A stretch of DNA of 64,000 nt from contig NZ_CP119572.1 in assembly GCF_029278605.1 (NCBI RefSeq), positions 2,604,001 to 2,668,000 on the forward strand. Reading direction: 5' to 3'. The notes beneath the pieces were generated by a model. It did not search any database. It was not told where the DNA came from and saw only the letters and a program-made list of their open reading frames with translations. Shown in pieces: positions 55,321 through 62,498 of the stretch; the first letter of the stretch is position 1; every line of letters begins with the position of its first letter. Position numbers and translations under genes: made by a program. The stretch is from Cupriavidus sp. WKF15. Lineage in GTDB: Bacteria > Pseudomonadota > Gammaproteobacteria > Burkholderiales > Burkholderiaceae.

Positions 55321-55695
55321 ATGCCGCCTTGTTTCCGCTCACTCCGTTACCGTCACGGCCACGTCATGGCCGAGTCGCTCTGCGCGCTGTTGCTCGTCAG
55401 CGTCGGCCTGATCCCGCTTGCCAGCGTGGGAGCCACGGCGCTGACGCGGCTACGCGGCCACGAGCAACTCGCCCAGGCCATGCGAGCCGCTGGAGAATTC
55501 GCGGAGACCGCGGCACTGGACGTCACACCGATGCACCAGTTCGATCCGCTCCCGTCCGAAAGCTGTCCGCGGCTACCAGACAAGGCGCAAGCCGTTTGCC
55601 AGGGTGGTGGCAAGCTGGCCATTGCCAGACTGGCAGCCGGAGAACCGGGTTCAGCAACCACGTTGCGGGGGATCGCGCTGTGGATGCAGCCATGA
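55321..55695 (+). CDS. pilV: PilV-like minor pseudopilin
   Basis: A 124-residue type IV pilin-like protein. A basic leader ends in HG, followed by a hydrophobic helix HVMAESLCALLLVSVGLIPLASVGA; the glutamate at mature position 5 is kept (H-V-M-A-E) but the first mature residue is His rather than Phe/Met. A C-terminal cysteine pair follows (SCPRLPDKAQAVCQ). First gene of a tightly coupled operon; its stop overlaps the pilW start (ATGA). The frame is also open from ATG 55288; the shorter leader is preferred. Confidence 0.8.
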   Translation: MPPCFRSLRYRHGHVMAESLCALLLVSVGLIPLASVGATALTRLRGHEQLAQAMRAAGEFAETAALDVTPMHQFDPLPSESCPRLPDKAQAVCQGGGKLAIARLAAGEPGSATTLRGIALWMQP

Positions 55696-56621
55696 GATCG
55701 CGCCTTGCCCATGACTCTCCGCGCAAGCTGGCGGCGAGTGGCTTCACGCTGACGGAGATGATGGTCGGCCTGGCGCTGGGAATGGTGGTCACGGCGGTCG
55801 CCGGCACCGCGTTCCTGCTTTGCCGCGCAGCTTATCTCGCCACTGCGGAGCGGTCCCTGCTGGAGGAACGCGGGCAGCGCACGCTGAGTATCCTCTCCCT
55901 CCTGATCCGGCAGGGCGGCTGGCGTCCCGATCCCGCCGCCAGCGCGCCGGCGCAGCCCGCGATCAGCGGCGCGGACAATTGCGGCCAGCCATCCATGGCA
56001 GCCATTCCGGGCTGCGGCAAACCCGGTGTGGCGGGTAGCGACGCGCTGCTGATCCGCTTCAGCGGCAGCGGCCAGGCGCGCGATGCCGCCATGCCCGACC
56101 AGACCATGATCGACTGCAGTGGCTACGCCGTTGCCGCGCAGGGACCGGACACCTCCGCCGGCGCGAACTATGTCGCGGCAAATCTCGTCTACGTGGCCAT
56201 CGCCAGCGATGGCGAGCCCCAATTGCTTTGCCGCTACCCGGCGCGCCGAAACGGGCGCATCGACGGCAGCGGCTGGACATCGGGCGCGATCGTGCGGGGC
56301 GTGGAGTCGATGCAGATTCGTTACGGCCTGCGCGAACACGACCAGAAACCCGGCATCTTCCTTCGTGCGGACGAGGTCAGCGCCCTGGGCGAAGACGCAT
56401 GGCACCGCGTGACAGCGGTGCAGATAGCACTGGCCTTCCGGCTGGAAGGACGCAGCGCCACGCCACCGGGCATGCAGGCAACGGCCACCCATGCTCACAT
56501 CGACAATGCCATCGCCGACGCCCTCGACACGCTCCCCGGATATAGCCGGAACACATGGCGGGTCTTCGCCACAACCATCCGCGTGCGAAATATGCCGCAA
56601 TGTCTGGAGACATTGTGCTAG
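55692..56621 (+). CDS. pilW: PilW-like minor pilin
   Basis: A 309-residue protein with a class III prepilin signal KLAASG|FTLTEMMVGLALGMVVTAVAG (Glu5 present) and a large C-terminal domain with the PilW pattern: SLLEERGQRTLSILSLLIRQGGW, GSDALLIRFSG, SMQIRYGL, VTAVQIALAFRLEG, VFATTIRVRNM. It is part of the minor-pilin complex that primes type IV pilus assembly. Start overlaps pilV; it overlaps pilX by about 20 bases. Confidence 0.88.
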   Translation: MRSRLAHDSPRKLAASGFTLTEMMVGLALGMVVTAVAGTAFLLCRAAYLATAERSLLEERGQRTLSILSLLIRQGGWRPDPAASAPAQPAISGADNCGQPSMAAIPGCGKPGVAGSDALLIRFSGSGQARDAAMPDQTMIDCSGYAVAAQGPDTSAGANYVAANLVYVAIASDGEPQLLCRYPARRNGRIDGSGWTSGAIVRGVESMQIRYGLREHDQKPGIFLRADEVSALGEDAWHRVTAVQIALAFRLEGRSATPPGMQATATHAHIDNAIADALDTLPGYSRNTWRVFATTIRVRNMPQCLETLC

Positions 56622-57211
56622 CCCCGCCCATGCCCTACATCCGCCCGATGCACGGCGGCGCGACACTGCTGTTCGCCGCAACGCTCCTGTTGCTCGCGGC
56701 ATTCACTGCCGCCGCCACGCTGCAGTTCCTTCTCTCCACCCGCCAGCTCGCCACGTTGCAGCTCGACAGGGAAATCGCCTTCCGGGCTGCCGAAGTGGCG
56801 CTGCTGGATGGAGAGGCGGATCTGCTCGGTGCGGCAGCAGGCCGCGGTCGGCCTGAGCGTCTCGATCCGCTTCCGGCAAGCGGGACTTGCGGCAAGGGCA
56901 TGCAGGCCGGAGTCTGCATGCCGGCTCCCGACAGCGTGCCCGTGTGGCAAGCGTGGCTGTCGGGCACGGGGCTCGCCGACGAAATCGGCGTGCCGTTTGG
57001 TACGTTTACCGGCAATGCGATGCCAACGTTGCCGCAAGGCATGGCCGGTGCGGTCATCCCGCCGCGCTATGTTGCCGAGCCGACTGGCGACGTCGCTGGC
57101 TCCAGCGGATACGGGCCGCAGCCGGCCGTCCCGCGCTTTCGCGTCACTGCAATCGGCTTTGGCCGGACCCGGGATACTACAGTCGTGGTCCAGAGCGTGA
57201 TCCAGCCATGA
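56600..57211 (+). CDS. pilX: PilX-like minor pilin
   Basis: A 203-residue protein with a leader and hydrophobic helix GGATLLFAATLLLLAAFTAAATLQFLLS lacking Glu5, then a region LQLDREIAFRAAEVALLDGEADL, typical of PilX (the AE-A-L-DGE pattern). It interacts with PilW, PilV and PilY1 at the pilus tip. The start may be ATG 56600 (inside pilW) or ATG 56630. The stop overlaps the pilY1 start. Confidence 0.8.
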   Translation: MSGDIVLAPPMPYIRPMHGGATLLFAATLLLLAAFTAAATLQFLLSTRQLATLQLDREIAFRAAEVALLDGEADLLGAAAGRGRPERLDPLPASGTCGKGMQAGVCMPAPDSVPVWQAWLSGTGLADEIGVPFGTFTGNAMPTLPQGMAGAVIPPRYVAEPTGDVAGSSGYGPQPAVPRFRVTAIGFGRTRDTTVVVQSVIQP

Positions 57212-59064
57212 GCCCGCTGACCATGATCGTCGTTGTCCTGGCCTGGCTCTTGCCGCTGTCGTCGGCTGCATGGGCCGGCACGGTTGCGGACATGCCCGCC
57301 GGCAATCTCCCCCTCGCATACCAGTCCCGCAACGGCGCTTATCCCTGGACCGGCCGCCTGTACGCACTTGGGTGGAGTCTGCAGCATCAAGCTCCGGAGA
57401 CCGTCCCTCACGAGAGGCTCTGGGAAGCCGGCGCAGCGCTCGATGCCAAGCCGGTGGCCGCACGGCGTCTTTACACTTCGGTCGCCCCCACAGACCCGGA
57501 CTCTGAACGCCTGGTACCGCTGCAGTGGCCCGCACTCGATGCGGCAGGTCCGCTCAAGGCACCCGGTGCAGGCAACGGCGTATCCGAGGGAGACAAGCTC
57601 GCGTGGCTGCGCGGCGAGCGCAACAACACCGCCTTGCGTCCGCGCGAGACGCGCATGGCCAATGCCCGTGTAGCGCGCGTGCTGGTCGTTCGCCCGCCGC
57701 AATGGCAACCCGGCAAAGCCGGCCATGCTGCCTTCCGGGAGCGGCATCGCACGCGGCCGCACATGGTCTGGCTGGGCACCACGGACGCGTTGTTGCATGG
57801 ATTCGATGCCGTCAACGGCGAGGAGCTTGTCGCCTACCTGCCGCGGACTTTGCTGCCGCAGGCAATCGCCATGGCCGACCCGAATGGCGCGCTAGCACCC
57901 GCCCCCTGTCCACGACCGGAGGCGGCGGACGTAGTGATCCGCCGTGAGTGGCGTACCGTGCTGCTGTGCGGCATGCCGGGTGCGGCCAAGGGTGACAGTC
58001 CGCCTGGAGTGTTCGCGCTGGATATCACTGACCCAACGGAGCTCGCGCCGCTCCGGCTCTTGTGGGAAATGACAGCAACGGCCTCGCTGCCGCTATCTGC
58101 CCGTGGTCCGGTTCGCGCCGCGGCCTTTGCCGGCAACGACGGTCTCCGGTCGTTCGCTGTCACCACTGTCGACGCGCGCTCCGACAGCCCGGCATCCCGT
58201 CCGGGCCTGGCCCTGATACCGCTGGATCAAGCCGCAGGAGAATCCGCACAGACCTGGCCGCTGCCCGAGCGCGATTGCACCGGCGCACCGGTGACATCGG
58301 CAATTGCCGGCGTCAGTGTCCTGAGCGACATGACCGGGGCGACGCTGGCCATCTATGCCACCGACGATAGTGGCCAGCTCTGGCACTTCCCCTTAGCCGA
58401 CGCTACGCGACGCCTTGCCCCGGGCACCCCGAGTTGCCGGCACCGGCTGCCGGTAGTCGCCGGGACGGAGCATGCGGAGCCTCCATTGCTGACGGGCTCT
58501 TCTGCTTCGCCGCTCGTCATATATGGCCAAGGCCGCGAAATCGCTGCCATTCCCTCCCGCTCGGGCGGGTCCCCAACCCGCATCACGGCCCAGCCCGCCG
58601 ACGGAGGATTCCTGCTGCGCGCCCCGCCCGGCCAGCACGGCACGGCCGCCGAAGCCGGCTGGCATCTGACTCTGCCGAATCCCGGGGAACAGCTCGACGC
58701 GCTGAGCGATGCGTTTCCCGGCTACCTCCATTTCACGACCCGTGCCGCCGACGGGCTTCAGCGGGCCTATCTTGTGCTGGCGGCTACCGGCGAATCCGCG
58801 GGCCGTACCCAGGAAGGCGCACCGCTGCAGGCGTTCGTGACCGGACAGGCGGTCGCGGCCGAAGGCGGCTTCGTCCTGACGAGTACCCCAGGATCTGCCC
58901 CGCGTCAGCAAGCAGGTGCCAGCAGCACGCACGCTCACACGATCACGCTGTGGGCCGTGGACCAGGCGTCCGCCCGGCCGCTGTCGACGACCATCGCAAC
59001 GCGCCGCACTGGCCGCATCAGCTGGCGCGAAGTCGTGGCTCCCATGCAGCGGGACGCCCCATGA
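57208..59064 (+). CDS. pilY1: short PilY1-like pilus tip protein
   Basis: A 618-residue exported protein with a signal peptide (about 1-23, ending AWA-G). It resembles only the C-terminal beta-propeller part of PilY1: ARVLVVRPPQWQPG, RPHMVWLGTTDALLHGFDAVNGEELVAYLPRTLLPQA, WRTVLLCGMPGAAKGDSPPGVFALDITDPTE, and ATLAIYATDDSGQLWHFPL. The N-terminal von Willebrand-type domain of the 1000-plus residue PilY1 is absent. I see no canonical calcium-binding DxDxDG loop. Start and stop overlap pilX and pilE (ATGA on both sides). Related proteins regulate retraction and adhesion. Confidence 0.82.
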   Translation: MSPLTMIVVVLAWLLPLSSAAWAGTVADMPAGNLPLAYQSRNGAYPWTGRLYALGWSLQHQAPETVPHERLWEAGAALDAKPVAARRLYTSVAPTDPDSERLVPLQWPALDAAGPLKAPGAGNGVSEGDKLAWLRGERNNTALRPRETRMANARVARVLVVRPPQWQPGKAGHAAFRERHRTRPHMVWLGTTDALLHGFDAVNGEELVAYLPRTLLPQAIAMADPNGALAPAPCPRPEAADVVIRREWRTVLLCGMPGAAKGDSPPGVFALDITDPTELAPLRLLWEMTATASLPLSARGPVRAAAFAGNDGLRSFAVTTVDARSDSPASRPGLALIPLDQAAGESAQTWPLPERDCTGAPVTSAIAGVSVLSDMTGATLAIYATDDSGQLWHFPLADATRRLAPGTPSCRHRLPVVAGTEHAEPPLLTGSSASPLVIYGQGREIAAIPSRSGGSPTRITAQPADGGFLLRAPPGQHGTAAEAGWHLTLPNPGEQLDALSDAFPGYLHFTTRAADGLQRAYLVLAATGESAGRTQEGAPLQAFVTGQAVAAEGGFVLTSTPGSAPRQQAGASSTHAHTITLWAVDQASARPLSTTIATRRTGRISWREVVAPMQRDAP

Positions 59065-59528
59065 GGCCCGCACCTCCCCCCGATCGCAAAGCCTCGGCGC
59101 AACAGGCGTTCAGCCTCATCGAGCTGTTGATCGCGCTCGCCATCTTGGCGATCCTCGCCGCAGTCGCCGTGCCGGCATGGAGCCAGTATCTTGAGCGCGG
59201 CTGGCGGACGCAGGCGCGCGCGGAGCTGGTCGCGGCGATGCTGGAGCTTGAGCAGCACGCGCTGGCGGCCGCCACGTTTGCCCTGCAGCCGGGCAGTGAC
59301 ATCGCCGCCGGGAACTGGCCCCGGCCAGTTCCGCCCGGGCCAAATCCCCGCCACGTTCTTACGGCTGCCGCGTGCCCGCACGCCGGCCTGGATGCCTGCG
59401 TCGAGATCCGGGCGACACCGGTGGCGCCGGACCATCGCTGTGGCGTGCTCATCCTGCGCAGCACGGGCCAGCAACTGAACCTGCCGGGAGGCACCGCGCA
59501 CGCCACTCAGTCGGAATCGGACTGTTGA
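59061..59528 (+). CDS. pilE: PilE-like minor pilin
   Basis: A 155-residue pilin-like protein with leader MRPAPPPDRKASAQQA and mature start FSLIELLIALAILAILAAVAV, Glu5 present. The residue before the cleavage site is Ala instead of the near-universal Gly. The C-terminal domain has a Cys pair (ACPHAGLDAC) and matches PilE-type minor pilins in length. It ends one base before the fimT start. Confidence 0.85.
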   Translation: MRPAPPPDRKASAQQAFSLIELLIALAILAILAAVAVPAWSQYLERGWRTQARAELVAAMLELEQHALAAATFALQPGSDIAAGNWPRPVPPGPNPRHVLTAAACPHAGLDACVEIRATPVAPDHRCGVLILRSTGQQLNLPGGTAHATQSESDC

Positions 59529-59529
59529 T

Positions 59530-60087
59530 ATGCGCAAATCAGCACAGAATCATCCAGACGGCTTCACTCTGGCAGAACTGCTGGTTTGCCTGGCAGTACT
59601 CGCGGTACTGGGAGCGGTGGCCTATCACCTCGCCGGCGTCCTGATGGCCCGCCAGCAGGTAACGATCGCCGCCGACCGGCTCGCCGCATCGCTAGCGCTG
59701 GCGCGCGGCACGGCCCTGGCCCGGCGCGTCGAAGTCGCCTTACAGCCGCTCGACGGCCGCCTTGTGCTAGATCATGGCTGGCAACTGGTGGCCACAAACG
59801 GACGCCGGCGCCTGGAACAGGACGCCACCGTCCTGTCGGTCGTCCAGCTCGACGCACCGTGCCTGTCAGTCGTCCTGCGACAGACCGCGCGCGCCAGCAA
59901 CGTCCTGCGATTCGCAGCTGTGGGATACTCTCGGTCTGAGCAAGGCGGATTTCAGGCCGCCACTTTCACGCTCAGCTGCCGCGGCGAGCAGCGCCAGGTT
60001 CGCTTGGGAGCGCAAGGACGGATCCGCCTTTGCACGCCCGGGCATGACAAGGACTGCGAGGCATCGGGCGAACCCGCCCCGCCCTGA
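59530..60087 (+). CDS. fimT: FimT/GspH-like pseudopilin
   Basis: A 185-residue protein with prepilin signal HPDG|FTLAELLVCLAVLAVLGAVAYHL and the FimT/GspH-type continuation RLAASLALARGTALARRVEVALQPLDG, RVL-type strands and RLGAQGRIRLC at the C-terminus. FimT proteins can bind DNA for natural transformation in some bacteria; this is family knowledge only. Last gene of the pilin operon; ribD follows after 47 bases. Confidence 0.85.
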   Translation: MRKSAQNHPDGFTLAELLVCLAVLAVLGAVAYHLAGVLMARQQVTIAADRLAASLALARGTALARRVEVALQPLDGRLVLDHGWQLVATNGRRRLEQDATVLSVVQLDAPCLSVVLRQTARASNVLRFAAVGYSRSEQGGFQAATFTLSCRGEQRQVRLGAQGRIRLCTPGHDKDCEASGEPAPP

Positions 60088-60134
60088 CAGCCGTACGCAC
60101 ACCAAACGCCCAGCGGGCAAGAGTCACCGGCCAA

Positions 60135-61250
60135 ATGTTTTCCGATTCCGACCACGCCGCCATGCAGCAAGCGCTCGCGCTTGCCGCGCGCGGCATGTTC
60201 ACCACCACTCCCAATCCACGCGTCGGCTGCGTGCTGAGCAAGAACGGCCAGATCATCGGACAAGGCTTCACCCAGCCGGCCGGGCAGGACCATGCCGAGA
60301 TCCAGGCGCTGAAGGACGCGCAGGCACGCGGGATCGACCCGGCCGGCGCGACCGCCTACGTGACGCTGGAGCCGTGCAGCCATTTCGGCCGCACGCCCCC
60401 TTGCGCCGACGCACTGGTGCGCGCTGGCATCGCCCGCGTGGTCGCGGCCATGGAAGACCCCAATCCGTCCGTTTCGGGCCGCGGCCTGCAGCGGCTGCGC
60501 GACGTTGGCATCGACGTGCGCTGCGGGCTGCTGGAAAAGGAAGCGCGCGACCTGAATATCGGCTTCGTGTCGCGCATGACGCGCGGCTTGCCGTGGGTGC
60601 GGATCAAGGTAGCGGCATCGATGGACGGCGGCACGGCCCTGCACGACGGCACCAGCCAGTGGATCACCGGGCAGGCCGCACGGGATGACGGCCATGCCTG
60701 GCGCGCGCGCGCGTGCGCCATCCTGACCGGCATCGGCACGGTGCGCGACGACAATCCGCAAATGACCGTGCGCGCCATCCCGACGCCGCGCCAGCCGCAG
60801 CGCGTGCTGGTGGACTCGCGCCTGGAAGTGCCGCTTGACGCACGCATTCTGACGCCTGACAGCGGCGACTTTGCCAAGCCAGTGCTGGTGTTCTGCGCGG
60901 TGGACAACCGCGAACGACGTCACGCGCTGGAGGCCCGCGGTGCCGAGGTGGTCGTGCTGCCGAACCCGCACGGCAAGGTCGAACTGCGCCAGATGATCGA
61001 GGAACTGGGCCGGCGCAACATCAACGAACTGCATGTCGAGGCCGGCTTCAAGCTCAACGGCTCGCTGATCCGCGAGCGGTGCGCCGACGAACTGCTGATC
61101 TACCTGGCCCCCAAGCTGCTCGGCGACGCGCAGGGCATGTTCAACCTGCCGCCGCTGCCCCGGCTGCAGGACGCGGCAACGTTCCGCTGGCATGATGTGC
61201 GCCAGATCGGCGAGGACCTGCGCCTGATCGCGCGCCGCAACGACGCCTGA
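60135..61250 (+). CDS. ribD: bifunctional riboflavin deaminase/reductase RibD
   Basis: A 371-residue enzyme for two steps of riboflavin synthesis. The N-terminal zinc deaminase (1-145) has QDHAEIQAL (His53, Glu55) and VTLEPCSHFGRTPPCADAL (Cys81, Cys90). The reductase domain from about 150 has VRIKVAASMDGGTALHDGTSQWITG, AILTGIGTVRDDNPQMTVR and NELHVEAGFKLNGSLIRE. It is followed by ribE after 78 bases. No FMN riboswitch was seen upstream. Confidence 0.96.
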   Translation: MFSDSDHAAMQQALALAARGMFTTTPNPRVGCVLSKNGQIIGQGFTQPAGQDHAEIQALKDAQARGIDPAGATAYVTLEPCSHFGRTPPCADALVRAGIARVVAAMEDPNPSVSGRGLQRLRDVGIDVRCGLLEKEARDLNIGFVSRMTRGLPWVRIKVAASMDGGTALHDGTSQWITGQAARDDGHAWRARACAILTGIGTVRDDNPQMTVRAIPTPRQPQRVLVDSRLEVPLDARILTPDSGDFAKPVLVFCAVDNRERRHALEARGAEVVVLPNPHGKVELRQMIEELGRRNINELHVEAGFKLNGSLIRERCADELLIYLAPKLLGDAQGMFNLPPLPRLQDAATFRWHDVRQIGEDLRLIARRNDA

Positions 61251-61328
61251 CCCCGGCCTGATATTTACCGACGCGACGGCGTGGATGTCACGCCGGTTAC
61301 CGAACCACCGAACTTTCGAGAACGCATC

Positions 61329-61961
61329 ATGTTTACTGGCATTGTGGCGGCCGTGGGCCGCATCGAGACCGTCACCGCGCTCGGCGCAGGCGACGCCGGC
61401 GTGCGCCTGCACGTGGCCGCCGGCGGGCTGGACCTTACCGACGTGGTCATCGGCGACAGCATCGCCATCCAGGGCGCGTGCATGACGGTGATCGCCATGA
61501 CCGCCGACAGCTTCGACGTGGAAGTCTCCCGTGAATCGCTGGACAAGACCGTCGGGCTGGAACGCGCCGGCCGCGTCAACCTGGAAAAGGCCCTGCGGCT
61601 GGCCGACCGGCTCGGCGGGCATCTGGTCTCTGGCCACGTCGACGGTCTCGGCGAGGTCGTGCACTTTGCCCCGGTCGGCGAATCGCACGAACTGCGTGTG
61701 CGCGCCCCGCGCGAACTGGGCCGCTACCTGGCGTACAAGGGCTCGGTTGTCGTCAACGGCGTGTCGCTGACCGTCAACCGTGTCAGCGACGAGGCCGACG
61801 GCTGCGAGTTCTCGATCAACCTGATTCCGCACACGGTGGAAGTCACCACCTTGCAGGAACTCAAGCCGGGCAGCCGCGTGAACCTGGAGATCGACTTGAT
61901 TGCCAGGTACGTGGAACGGATGCTATCGGCGTCTACCGACGTCGATAAGCCGTTGATTTAA
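61329..61961 (+). CDS. ribE: riboflavin synthase (alpha subunit)
   Basis: A 210-residue enzyme that disproportionates two lumazines to riboflavin. It starts MFTGIVAAVGRIETV and consists of two lumazine-binding beta barrels: IGDSIAIQGACMTV and LEKALRLADRLGGHLVSGHVDGLG, then GSVVVNGVSLTVNRV and SINLIPHTVEVTTL. ATG 61329 is the family start. It is the last conserved chromosomal gene before the disturbed right end. Confidence 0.96.
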   Translation: MFTGIVAAVGRIETVTALGAGDAGVRLHVAAGGLDLTDVVIGDSIAIQGACMTVIAMTADSFDVEVSRESLDKTVGLERAGRVNLEKALRLADRLGGHLVSGHVDGLGEVVHFAPVGESHELRVRAPRELGRYLAYKGSVVVNGVSLTVNRVSDEADGCEFSINLIPHTVEVTTLQELKPGSRVNLEIDLIARYVERMLSASTDVDKPLI

Positions 61962-61993
61962 TTGAATTATATGCAAAACGCTTGTCTACCGAC

Positions 61994-62017
61994 AGCTACC
62001 AAAAGGCACCGGTAGCT
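61994..62017. repeat. 7-bp inverted repeat behind ribE
   Basis: AGCTACC (61994-62000) and GGTAGCT (62011-62017) form a perfect stem with a 10-base loop. It lacks a T-tract, so it is only a weak candidate for the ribE transcript end. Confidence 0.5.
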
Positions 62018-62027
62018 CACACCTCGC

Positions 62028-62076
62028 GACGGTAAACTTGACGGTATACTTCGCCGAAGCCGCGAAGTATACCGTC
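62028..62076. repeat. cluster of three GACGGTAWACTT motifs with a 15-bp hairpin
   Basis: Two adjacent direct 12-mers, GACGGTAAACTT (62028-62039) and GACGGTATACTT (62040-62051), are followed by a third copy inverted. The second and third form perfect 15-bp arms, GACGGTATACTTCGC / GCGAAGTATACCGTC (62040-62054 and 62062-62076), around a 7-base loop. Two direct plus one inverted site on one helix face resembles a repressor or initiator binding cluster rather than a terminator, since no T-tract follows. Confidence 0.75.
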
Positions 62077-62498
62077 GGGACCCGCCAAATCCGGGCGTCA
62101 AACCATCCTGTCATCACCCGCACTCCCGCGCCAGTACCGGGACTTGGGGTCAAATCGACAAGTGCAGCTTTCCAGATTTTTTAGTTATCGTGCTTGCTCG
62201 CACGGTCATCCTCCATTGATCACACGCTTCACGGCGCTCTGCCCTGTGAACAGCCTTCCTCGCCGATTTACGGGGTGACTAAAAGTCGCAGAGCGACCTT
62301 TCTCCGCCGTGGCAAGTCCGCAACCCAATCACTGTCCGCGGCTCGCAAGCGGCAGACTTGAGGAAGGCACGCGGCATTCCCCCTGTTTGCGTCGCTGCCG
62401 AGGCGTCGTTGTTAGTAGACGCACGCCTCAGTCTAACCACGCTGCGGTTTGAGCGCGTCGAACAGGCCTGCAATGTGATGCCGTCCGACTCCAGTAGA

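Larger units (their letters stand above)
61962..62498. other. non-coding region at the island border
   Basis: These 537 bases between ribE and the truncated genes have lower GC in places and no credible complete gene on either strand. They hold two inverted-repeat elements (61994-62017 and 62028-62076). The rest shows nothing I can name. Confidence 0.5.

Noticed and set aside
60088..60134. Possible FMN riboswitch before ribD
   Set aside because: The gap is only 47 bases and shows none of the conserved FMN element blocks.
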